Assembly (NCBI GenBank): GCA_947458895.1
Contig: CANHBY010000015.1
Span: 1-9,919, forward strand
DNA length: 9,919 nt
Reading direction: 5' to 3'
Source of the DNA: Burkholderiales bacterium
Lineage (GTDB): Bacteria; Pseudomonadota; Gammaproteobacteria; Burkholderiales; Burkholderiaceae_C
Shown here: positions 1-6,097 of the stretch, in pieces
How positions within the stretch are numbered: position 1 is the first letter of the stretch
Layout of the letters: the number at the start of each line of letters is the position of its first letter
The notes under the pieces: generated by a model
Databases searched by the model: none
Told to the model about the DNA's origin: nothing
What the model saw: only the letters and a program-made list of their open reading frames with translations
Made by a program: the position numbers and the translations under genes

Positions 1-1929
1 CGCCAAATGGGCGCAGCGGTGTGGTTGGAGTCTCGCTACAGCAAGCATGATCTGCTGGAAGCTTATTTGAACCTGGCCCCCTATGGGGGCAACATCGAGG
101 GAGTCGAGGCGGCCAGCCTGATCTACTTTGGCAAACAGGCTCGCCAACTCACACTCCCTGAGGCACTGGCACTGGCTGTGATCCCCCAGAACCCCAATCG
201 CCGAGCCGCAGTGGCGGCTCGTGGCGACCACTGGCCAGCCGCCTTGGCCTCGGCCCGTGAGCGGCTTTGGCAGGCCTGGCAGCAAGCGCATCCGGATGAC
301 ATCGGCAGCCCTGAACACGCGGCCGCTCAAGCGGCAATGGCCGCACCTCTGCGTTTGCGAACGGCACGCCAATTGCCCTTCGCTGCGCCACACGCAGTGC
401 AAACTGCCATGAAGATTTTGCCGGCGCAGAATGAAACGATTCTCAGTCTGTATGGGCCCACACAGGCTGCGGTGGAGCGAAGCATTCGCCAGTTTCTACA
501 GGCCCATCAGCCACTGGGTATTCGCAATTCAGCAGCCCTGTTGGTTGACACAAGCACCATGCAAATCAAGGCATGGGTCGGCTCAGCCGACTACTTCGAT
601 GAGTCGCTGGAGGGCCAAGTCAATGCCACCACCGCCAAGCGATCCCCTGGCTCCACTCTCAAGCCCTTCATCTATGGCTTGGGGATAGACCAGGGCGTGA
701 TTCACCCCAGAAGCATTCTTCGCGATGCCCCCACGTCTTTTGGGATCTACAGCCCGGAGAACTTCGATGGTCGTTTTGAGGGCCCCCTCACGGCACAAGA
801 GGCCCTCATCAAGAGTCGAAATATTCCAGCCGTGGGCATCTCAGCTCGGCTCAGTCAGCCCAACCTGTACGAGTTTCTCAAGCGCGCCCATGTCAGCCAA
901 CTGGCCAGCGAGAAACACTATGGCCTGGCTTTAACCTTGGGGGCCGGTGAAGTGACGATGGAGGAGCTGGCCACCTTGTACGCCATGCTGGCCAACCGAG
1001 GCGAGTGGTCGCCCCTGAGCTACACCGCCTCAAGCAAGGGGGATACCGTGCATGAACGCTTGCTGAGCGAAGAGGCCAGCCACATCACCCTCGACATGCT
1101 TCAAAACAACCCGCGGCCCGACACTGGCCTGCCGGCCACACCACCCGTGGCCTGGAAAACTGGCACCTCCTGGGGGTTTAGAGATGCCTGGACTGCGGGG
1201 GTGTTCGGTCGATATGTGTTGGTCGTGTGGGTCGGCAACTTCGATGGCAGCTCCAACCCGGCATTGGTGGGGATCAAGACGGCGGCCCCCTTGTTTTTTC
1301 AAATCATTGACAGCCTGCGCAGCCAGGGCCTAGACCCTGGTCCCTTGGTGAGGGCTGCACCAGCCAATCTGGCCCGGGTCAAGGTCTGCGCAGCAAGTGG
1401 CGATTTGCCCAACACCTACTGCCATGATTTGGCTGAAACTTGGTTCATTCCAGGCAAGTCGCCCATCCGCGTCAGCACCTTGCACAGGCCGCTCTACATT
1501 GATGCGCTGGGCCACACTGTTTGCGGCCCAGGGCCTGGCGTGCAACTAAAGGTGTTCGAATATTGGGGCAGCGATATGCTGCAACTTTTTGCGCAGGCCG
1601 GCATGCCTCGACGCATACCCCCCCCCAGCCCCCATTGTTCAGCCTCAGGCGGCCAAGCTGTGGTGCCTGACGCCCCGCACATCGTTTCGCCTTTGCAGGG
1701 CGCCAACTACGTGCTGCGCCTGAGTCACCCTGCGCCACTGAGCTTGCGCGCCAACACCTCGAGGCAAACAGCCGTTTACTGGTTCGCTGACTCAGCCTAC
1801 CTCGGGCAGACCCTTCCCGGCAAAGATCTCCAATGGGCGCCCTCTGCCGCAGGTCGGTATGTGCTCAGCGCCGTGGACGACCAGGGTCAGGCCGACACTC
1901 GGGAACTCAAGGTTGAGTTTTCGCCCTGA
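1..1929 (+). CDS. pbpC: Penicillin-binding protein 1C, 5' end missing
   Basis: Bifunctional peptidoglycan synthase of the inner membrane: a glycosyltransferase (GT51) that polymerises lipid II, followed by a penicillin-binding transpeptidase. The reading frame is open from base 1, so the membrane anchor and first part of GT51 lie upstream of the window. The remaining GT51 piece (to about base 220) carries the late family signature AYLNLAPYGGNIEGVEAAS and YFGK. The transpeptidase follows with all three motifs: STLK with the active-site Ser codon at 652-654, SRN at 814-822, and KTGTSWGFRDAW with KTG at 1156-1164. A C-terminal beta-sandwich typical of PBP1C (BiPBP_C) covers about 1680-1926 and ends at a TGA. 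In many proteobacteria pbpC follows an alpha-2-macroglobulin gene (yfhM); whether it does here cannot be seen. A nine-C run lies just before the C-terminal domain. Identification is firm; only the start is unknown. Confidence 0.95.
   Translation, partial: RQMGAAVWLESRYSKHDLLEAYLNLAPYGGNIEGVEAASLIYFGKQARQLTLPEALALAVIPQNPNRRAAVAARGDHWPAALASARERLWQAWQQAHPDDIGSPEHAAAQAAMAAPLRLRTARQLPFAAPHAVQTAMKILPAQNETILSLYGPTQAAVERSIRQFLQAHQPLGIRNSAALLVDTSTMQIKAWVGSADYFDESLEGQVNATTAKRSPGSTLKPFIYGLGIDQGVIHPRSILRDAPTSFGIYSPENFDGRFEGPLTAQEALIKSRNIPAVGISARLSQPNLYEFLKRAHVSQLASEKHYGLALTLGAGEVTMEELATLYAMLANRGEWSPLSYTASSKGDTVHERLLSEEASHITLDMLQNNPRPDTGLPATPPVAWKTGTSWGFRDAWTAGVFGRYVLVVWVGNFDGSSNPALVGIKTAAPLFFQIIDSLRSQGLDPGPLVRAAPANLARVKVCAASGDLPNTYCHDLAETWFIPGKSPIRVSTLHRPLYIDALGHTVCGPGPGVQLKVFEYWGSDMLQLFAQAGMPRRIPPPSPHCSASGGQAVVPDAPHIVSPLQGANYVLRLSHPAPLSLRANTSRQTAVYWFADSAYLGQTLPGKDLQWAPSAAGRYVLSAVDDQGQADTRELKVEFSP
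1618..1626 (+). repeat. C9 homopolymer inside pbpC
   Basis: Nine consecutive C residues encode Pro-Pro-Pro in the linker between the transpeptidase and the C-terminal BiPBP_C domain. Loss of one C would shift into a frame stopping at 1721-1723, and gain of one C into a frame stopping at 1668-1670. Either would remove the C-terminal domain and leave both catalytic domains intact. Whether this tract actually varies is not visible from one sequence. Confidence 0.9.
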
Positions 1930-1938
1930 GGCCTCAGG
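1925..1938. repeat. 14-bp perfect palindrome over two convergent stop codons
   Basis: CCTGAGGCCTCAGG is a perfect inverted repeat. Its left half contains the TGA of pbpC (1927-1929) and its right half contains, on the other strand, the TGA of the SemiSWEET gene (1934-1936). As RNA it can only form a 5-bp stem with a GGCC loop and it has no U-run, so it is a poor intrinsic terminator. It may be no more than a chance result of two ..CCTGAGG.. gene ends meeting. Confidence 0.8.
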
Positions 1939-2233
1939 TCGTGTCAGACAAAGATTGACCCGGCGAGGCGCGCCTTCCCAGCCAACACTTCATGACCAAA
2001 ATCGACCCGGCCAACAACAAGGTCACACAGTTGGCCAACACAATCGGCCAGGATTTCAGCGCCCATCCATAGAGCAGCCAAAGGGCCACGCCGAGCGTGA
2101 ACACGCTATACATGCTCAACGAGACTCCGCTGACGTCTCGGGTGCGAAAGGTCATCAACGCCTGCGGCACGAATGCCGCCGTGGTGAGTGTGGCGGCGGC
2201 GTAGCCCAGCCAGTCAATCCAGTGGGGGCTCAT
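1934..2233 (-). CDS. SemiSWEET family sugar transporter (PQ-loop)
   Basis: Small membrane protein of 99 residues, the usual size for a bacterial SemiSWEET, a three-helix half-transporter that dimerises to move sugars down a gradient. Three hydrophobic segments are visible at about residues 6-27, 40-60 and 63-84. The hallmark PQ of the first helix is in FVPQ (residues 21-24). The middle helix reads SGVSLSMYSVFTLGVALWL followed by LYG, and the third helix begins WPIVLANCVTLLLAG, both very like known SemiSWEETs, including the Asn of the substrate pocket. The ATG overlaps the dacB stop by one base (TGATG on the minus strand), which implies translational coupling. A six-G run at 2243-2248, about nine bases upstream, may help ribosome docking. 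The transported sugar cannot be told. It could be annotated more loosely as a PQ-loop or MtN3-like protein. Confidence 0.9.
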   Translation of the reverse strand: MSPHWIDWLGYAAATLTTAAFVPQALMTFRTRDVSGVSLSMYSVFTLGVALWLLYGWALKSWPIVLANCVTLLLAGSILVMKCWLGRRASPGQSLSDTT

Positions 2234-3702
2234 CAGTTAGCACCCCCCGTTTTGTGGGCCAATGCAGGGCCGCCAGCCCATTGCACCAGCGCTTCCAGAG
2301 CAGGCCGAGCCGCGTTGGCATCAGGATGGTTGATGATGGCCACCAGCACATAGCGGCGACCATCGGGGTGCAGCACATAGCCCGCCACTCCCACCACATC
2401 ACGCAGCGAGCCGGTCTTGAGATGGGTGCGCCCCTGGTTGGCGCGCAGGCGTTTCAGCGTGCCATCAACCCCCCCCACTGGCAGAGAGCTCATCAGCTCC
2501 GGCATGACCGGGCTGGCCCAGGCACTTTGCAGCAACCGCGCCAGCAGTTGAGCCGTCACACGACTGTCGCGAGACAGGCCCGAGCCGTTGTCAACCACCA
2601 GTTCACGCTGGGTGTCCCCCAGTCGATCCACGGCCCACTGCCGCAGCACCTCACGCGCGTTCTCGGGCGTTCCCAGGCCACGCTGCCTCAGCCCTAGCGT
2701 GAGAAAAAGTTGCTGCGCCATGACGTTGTTGCTGAACTTGTTGATGTCGCGAATGACCTCACTCAGACTCGGCGAGACCAGCTCAAACGTCGGCGGCGTG
2801 CTGGGTGCCGTGCCATCGCGAACCTTGCCGCTGAGTTGCCCTCCCAAGCTTTGCCACATGCCCTGCAAAGCCCGCTGGTTATAGCTTCCAGGGTCACCAT
2901 AGGCCACAGGCCAACCCCGCTCACCGCAACTGACGGGGTAGCTGCCACCAAGGCGCACTACCTGAGGATTGCTGAAATCGGCCCGCAAGCCCGCGCGCCA
3001 GTCGCCGCAGGGGCCATTGGAAAGGGGCACGCTGACATCGGCCTGTAAATTGGCCATGGGCGGATCCATGCTCACCGCGGCCAAATTGCGCGCGGGGTCT
3101 GGCGTGAAGGTCAGCACCACTGACTTGTAATTCAGCAGCAACGCATCAGGGCTGACGTTGTAGGGCCTCAGCGGCTCACTGTCGAAATCAGCCGGGTTCT
3201 GCGAGGGTAAGCTGAAGCTGCCCCGATCCAGCACGATGTCACCGCGAATCTCTCGCACACCCATTTGATGCACCCGCCGCATCAACAGCCACAGGCGCTC
3301 CATCACCAGTTTGGGGTCACCCTGGCCCTTGATGACCAAGTTGCCGTTGAGCACGCCCTGAGGGGTCTCACCTCCGCCGGCCTGAATGGTCCCCTGAACC
3401 CAGACGGGCGTGGCCCAATTCCAGGCAGGCCCCAACAAGTCCAGTGCGGCATAAGTGGTGAACAACTTCATCAGCGACGCAGGATTCACAGGCGCTTGCG
3501 CTTGCCAGCTCAACACCGCCTGGCTGGAGCCAACCTCTTGCACCAAGGCGACCATGGCCTCTTTCGGAACCCGGCCCTTCTGCAGGGCCGCCTCCACCTC
3601 GGCAGGCAGGGAACCCTTTGCCGCGTGGGCGCAGCAAAGCGACATTGCGCAAACCCATCCCAGGGACAGGCGGGAGAGGCTTCGCCAAAATCGTGCATTC
3701 AT
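2233..3702 (-). CDS. dacB: D-alanyl-D-alanine carboxypeptidase/endopeptidase (PBP4 type)
   Basis: Periplasmic class C penicillin-binding protein that trims terminal D-Ala and cleaves meso-DAP cross-links in peptidoglycan. With the ATG at 3700-3702 it is 489 residues, close to E. coli PBP4 (477). The start was chosen because it gives a compact signal peptide (Arg-rich n-region, hydrophobic core around residues 12-24, AHA-like cleavage near 25-28) and has AAGAG seven bases upstream. An in-frame start further upstream (3756) would bury the signal sequence behind 18 residues. Catalytic motifs are complete: SLMK at residues 76-79, SNN at 324-326, KTG at 429-431. DNGSGLSR at 371-378 is also typical. 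The long insert between SxxK and SxN matches PBP4-type domains II and III. It is first in a two-gene unit with the SemiSWEET transporter. An eight-G run lies between the SNN and KTG coding parts. Confidence 0.95.
   Translation of the reverse strand: MNARFWRSLSRLSLGWVCAMSLCCAHAAKGSLPAEVEAALQKGRVPKEAMVALVQEVGSSQAVLSWQAQAPVNPASLMKLFTTYAALDLLGPAWNWATPVWVQGTIQAGGGETPQGVLNGNLVIKGQGDPKLVMERLWLLMRRVHQMGVREIRGDIVLDRGSFSLPSQNPADFDSEPLRPYNVSPDALLLNYKSVVLTFTPDPARNLAAVSMDPPMANLQADVSVPLSNGPCGDWRAGLRADFSNPQVVRLGGSYPVSCGERGWPVAYGDPGSYNQRALQGMWQSLGGQLSGKVRDGTAPSTPPTFELVSPSLSEVIRDINKFSNNVMAQQLFLTLGLRQRGLGTPENAREVLRQWAVDRLGDTQRELVVDNGSGLSRDSRVTAQLLARLLQSAWASPVMPELMSSLPVGGVDGTLKRLRANQGRTHLKTGSLRDVVGVAGYVLHPDGRRYVLVAIINHPDANAARPALEALVQWAGGPALAHKTGGAN
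2469..2476 (-). repeat. G8 homopolymer inside dacB
   Basis: Eight consecutive C on the plus strand are G8 in the dacB coding strand, encoding the Gly-Gly around residues 410-411. The tract precedes the KTG motif, so a one-base slip would abolish the active site and also disturb the coupling to the SemiSWEET gene. It is one of the two longest mononucleotide runs in the window; the other is in pbpC. Confidence 0.9.
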
Positions 3703-3709
3703 GGATTCG

Positions 3710-3714
3710 CTCTT
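3710..3714 (-). promoter_or_regulatory. Ribosome binding site of dacB
   Basis: AAGAG on the minus strand lies seven bases before the ATG at 3702. It supports the downstream start over the in-frame codon at 3756. Confidence 0.55.
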
Positions 3715-3799
3715 AGAAAAATGGAGTTCTGCAAGATGGTTGAGCAACTTCTGCAAAACCCCACTATGCCTGATCCAGGTTTAGCCGCCTCGTCATTGC

Positions 3800-3822
3800 T
3801 GGCCGGCCAACCCCCTGCAGGG
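3800..3822. repeat. Two adjacent 10-bp palindromes
   Basis: TGGCCGGCCA (3800-3809) and CCCTGCAGGG (3813-3822) are both perfect palindromes, three bases apart, with centres 13 bases apart. They sit in the only place where divergent promoters for dacB and tsaB can lie. They could be operator sites or a folded leader, but no regulator family is recognisable from the half-sites, and GC-rich palindromes also arise by chance. Confidence 0.5.
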
Positions 3823-3875
3823 CTACACTTGAGCGGCCTCTACACGGTTGCAAAGTCAGCAATCACCCCCTTCCC

Positions 3876-4637
3876 ATGAATCCGCAATCTGACCTGACCC
3901 ATTTGCTGGCGTTCGACACCTCCACCGAGTTCATGAACGTCGTTTTAAAAACGCCGCTGGGCCAGTGGGTGACTGAGGAAGCTGGGGGCGCGCGGGCTTC
4001 AGCCCGCCTGATCCCAGCAATCAAGGGCCTCATGACCGAAGCCGGTTGTGCGTGGGAAGACCTTGACGCCATCGCCTTCGGCCGCGGGCCAGGCGCCTTC
4101 ACAGGCCTGCGCACGGCTTGCTCTGTCGCCCAGGGGTTGGCCTTCGGCGCAGACAAACCGGTGCTGGCGCTGGACACCCTGATGGCTGTGGCACAAAACG
4201 CGCTCTTTGTTCTGAACACCCCTGGCGCAGCCCTTGATACGCCCACCTTTGTGTGGGTGGCCATGGATGCGCGCATGGATGAAATCTATGCGGGCCATTA
4301 CCGCTGCGAAGGGGGCCGCTGGCAAACACTCGTCGAGCCCCATCTCACCAGCCCCGAAGCCCTCAACAACCTCTGGGAGGCCAACGCCCCAGCGGTCGTC
4401 GCTGGCTCAGCGCTGGTCACATTTGAGCAGCGCCTGCAACTCGGCCCCACAACCTTGCGTGTGCCCCAAGCTCTGCCTCGCGCTGATGCCTTGGTTCCTC
4501 TGGCTGAGCAAGCGTGGGAGCTCGGTGAACTCGTCGATGCCTCGCAGGCCTTGCCTCTTTATGTGCGCAACAAGGTCGCCCAGACCACGGCCGAACGAGC
4601 TGCAGCAAAGGCCGCTGCACCCCAGGGATCTGCTTGA
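3876..4637 (+). CDS. tsaB: tRNA threonylcarbamoyladenosine biosynthesis protein TsaB
   Basis: TsaB (YeaZ) is the non-catalytic partner of TsaD. With TsaE it forms the cytoplasmic complex that transfers the threonylcarbamoyl group made by TsaC to A37 of ANN-decoding tRNAs (t6A). The 253-residue product has the ASKHA-fold opening LLAFDTSTE (residues 10-18) and the TsaB signature FGRGPGAFTGLR (68-79). As expected for TsaB, there is no HxxxH metal motif like that of TsaD. The start fits the family, which begins a few residues before LLAFDTSTE, but lacks a visible Shine-Dalgarno sequence: the preceding bases are C/T-rich. Its TGA overlaps the rimI ATG by one base (TGATG), so it heads a coupled tsaB-rimI-udg operon. 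TsaB next to RimI is a recurrent bacterial arrangement. Confidence 0.95.
   Translation: MNPQSDLTHLLAFDTSTEFMNVVLKTPLGQWVTEEAGGARASARLIPAIKGLMTEAGCAWEDLDAIAFGRGPGAFTGLRTACSVAQGLAFGADKPVLALDTLMAVAQNALFVLNTPGAALDTPTFVWVAMDARMDEIYAGHYRCEGGRWQTLVEPHLTSPEALNNLWEANAPAVVAGSALVTFEQRLQLGPTTLRVPQALPRADALVPLAEQAWELGELVDASQALPLYVRNKVAQTTAERAAAKAAAPQGSA
4624..4628 (+). promoter_or_regulatory. Ribosome binding site of rimI
   Basis: AGGGA within the last codons of tsaB lies eight bases before the ATG at 4637. It favours that ATG over the in-frame TTG one codon upstream (4634). Confidence 0.6.
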
Positions 4638-5158
4638 TGTCGGCAGTGCGTCGCCCTTCCCTGCCAGTTCGATCGCTCACGGTGGCCGAGCTGGATCAGG
4701 TCATGCCCATTGAAATGCAAGCCTACGAATTCCCCTGGTCACGAGGCAATTTCATCGACTCACTCGCGGCGGGCTACTGGGCCCAGGGCCTGTTTGGAAC
4801 TGACGAAAACTTCGCGTCCCGCCTGCTCGCCTATGTCTGGGCCATGCCCGGCGCAGGCGAAGTCCATCTACTCAACCTCACAGTGGCGCCCGCATTGCAA
4901 GGCCGGGGTCATGCCCGTTTGATGCTTGACCACCTCGTGGCATGGTCTCGCAACCTGCCCGCAGACAAGCTATGGCTTGAGGTTCGGCCCAGCAACCAGC
5001 GAGCGATCTCCCTCTATGAGCGCTATGGATTTCAAACCGTGGGGCGCCGCCCAAGTTACTACCCGGCAGCGCACGGCAAACGAGAAGACGCCACCGTCAT
5101 GAGTCTCGACCTCATGGCGTCACCCCCCGGATCGCGTCCTCCGAAGGCCCCCCAATGA
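4637..5158 (+). CDS. rimI: Ribosomal protein S18-alanine N-acetyltransferase RimI
   Basis: GNAT-fold enzyme that transfers acetyl from acetyl-CoA to the N-terminal alanine of ribosomal protein S18. The 173-residue product shows the GNAT core: beta-4 VHLLNLTVAP (76-85), the acetyl-CoA pyrophosphate loop QGRGHA (88-93), and LEVRPSN (114-120) with Glu115 in the position of the E. coli catalytic Glu103. AISLYERYGF follows with Tyr127 in the position of the general acid Tyr115; the 12-residue spacing is the same. The RimI-specific ending YYPAAHGKREDATVMSL (141-157) separates it from other GNATs. The last 13 residues are a Pro-rich tail beyond the usual end. It is coupled to tsaB upstream (one-base overlap) and to the uracil-DNA glycosylase downstream (ATGA, four-base overlap). 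Confidence 0.95.
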   Translation: MSAVRRPSLPVRSLTVAELDQVMPIEMQAYEFPWSRGNFIDSLAAGYWAQGLFGTDENFASRLLAYVWAMPGAGEVHLLNLTVAPALQGRGHARLMLDHLVAWSRNLPADKLWLEVRPSNQRAISLYERYGFQTVGRRPSYYPAAHGKREDATVMSLDLMASPPGSRPPKAPQ

Positions 5159-5988
5159 GCTGGACTCTTCGACAACGTGCGATGTTGGCCGAAATGGGGC
5201 TGATGGTTCGATCGCCCACACCGGGCCCAGCCGAGGCCCCGGTAGAAAAGGCTCAAGCTACCGAGCCACAACCCGCGCGCCCGATGGAGCCACCGCGGCA
5301 GCCAGTAGCGCAGCGCCCGCAACCCGCCGCGACAGCCCCCGCGCTGCGCCCTGCACCGGCCCAGCCCGCGCCACCACTGAATCAACCCCTGCGCATCGAG
5401 CAAATGGATTGGCCAGCCTTGCAACAGGCCGTGGCCGACTGCCAAGCCTGCAAACTTTGCACCGGTCGAACCCAAACCGTGTTTGGTGTCGGATCAACCA
5501 AGGCGCAATGGTTGATCGTTGGCGAAGCCCCTGGCGAGCAAGAAGATCAACAAGGCGAGCCTTTCGTCGGCAAATCGGGGCAACTCCTGGACAACATGCT
5601 GCGCGCCATTCAATGTACGCGCCACAAGACTCTCGCAGATGGCTCAATGGCCCCGGCGAGCCAACAGGTTTACATCACCAACGCCGTCAAATGCCACCCC
5701 GCCAGCAACCGCAACCCCGAGCCTGCGGAACTGGCCCAATGCAAACCCTTCCTCAGCCGCCAGATCGAGCTGCTGCAGCCACGGGTCATTCTGGCCATGG
5801 GCCGCTTTGCGGTGCAAAGCCTGCTGAACAGCTCCGAGCCGATCGGCCAGCTGCGAGGGCGGATGCATCAGTACCAAGGAGTTCCGTTGGTCGTCACCTA
5901 TCACCCGGCCTACCTTCTGCGTCATCCCAGCGACAAAACCAAAGCCTGGGATGACCTGTGCCTCGCCCTCCAGGCTGTCCATCCGTAG
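5155..5988 (+). CDS. Uracil-DNA glycosylase, family 4, with N-terminal extension
   Basis: Base-excision-repair enzyme that removes uracil from DNA. The catalytic part (about residues 85-277) resembles the family 4 enzyme of Thermus. It has DCQACKL with Cys96 and Cys99, then GEAPGEQED (123-131, motif A), PFVGKSGQLLDNML (136-149), ITNAVKC with Cys180, Cys196 after 15 residues, and the active-site HPAYLLR (250-256). Cys96, 99, 180 and 196 match the [4Fe-4S] ligand pattern CxxC..Cx15C. Two additions stand out: a short N-terminal helix-like block (RQRAMLAEMGL) followed by a Pro/Ala/Gln-rich linker of about 55 residues, and an extra loop around 154-171. Such extensions are, from memory, common in Burkholderiales homologues; their role is not known to me. 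The start codon overlaps rimI as ATGA, so expression should follow rimI. Confidence 0.93.
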   Translation: MSWTLRQRAMLAEMGLMVRSPTPGPAEAPVEKAQATEPQPARPMEPPRQPVAQRPQPAATAPALRPAPAQPAPPLNQPLRIEQMDWPALQQAVADCQACKLCTGRTQTVFGVGSTKAQWLIVGEAPGEQEDQQGEPFVGKSGQLLDNMLRAIQCTRHKTLADGSMAPASQQVYITNAVKCHPASNRNPEPAELAQCKPFLSRQIELLQPRVILAMGRFAVQSLLNSSEPIGQLRGRMHQYQGVPLVVTYHPAYLLRHPSDKTKAWDDLCLALQAVHP

Positions 5989-6097
5989 AGAAAAGACCGC
6001 TGCCCACGCCTTGATCTGTCACCAGACCACGCGCGTTCAGCCCGCAAACAGCCCAAAGTAGGCGCACAATCCGAAAGTTTTAATCCAAGCTTTTCTC
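5988..6097. repeat. 8-bp inverted repeat bracketing the udg-yncE gap
   Basis: GAGAAAAG (5988-5995) begins on the last base of the udg stop codon. Its exact complement CTTTTCTC (6090-6097) ends on the base before the yncE ATG. The right arm therefore fills the place where a Shine-Dalgarno sequence should be. The 94 bases between contain an 11-base-spaced direct repeat (CAGCCC at 6038-6043 and 6049-6054) but no strong hairpin. A TTTAAT (6079-6084) looks like a -10 box but has no -35 partner. No terminator with a U-run is visible after udg. Confidence 0.5.

Larger units (their letters stand above)
3703..3875. other. Divergent intergenic region, dacB / tsaB
   Basis: This 173-base stretch lies between two genes transcribed away from each other, so it should hold both promoters. 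I could not find a -35/-10 pair with acceptable sequence and spacing for either direction. The visible structure is a pair of perfect 10-base palindromes in the tsaB-proximal half, listed separately. The bases just before the tsaB ATG are pyrimidine-rich and give no Shine-Dalgarno match. Confidence 0.6.

Noticed and set aside
1859..2697. Plus-strand open frames (164 and 169 codons) opposite the SemiSWEET and dacB genes
   Set aside because: Translations are Gln/His/Arg-rich and look like nothing known; both are mirror images of confident minus-strand genes.
3265..3879. 204-codon open frame on the plus strand opposite dacB
   Set aside because: It is antisense to a well-identified gene, has a His/Gln/Pro-rich low-quality translation with no family resemblance, and runs through the intergenic gap into the tsaB start. 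High GC makes such frames common.
6079..6084. TTTAAT as a -10 box for the yncE-like gene
   Set aside because: No -35 element at a suitable distance, and the start point would fall only a few bases before the ATG.
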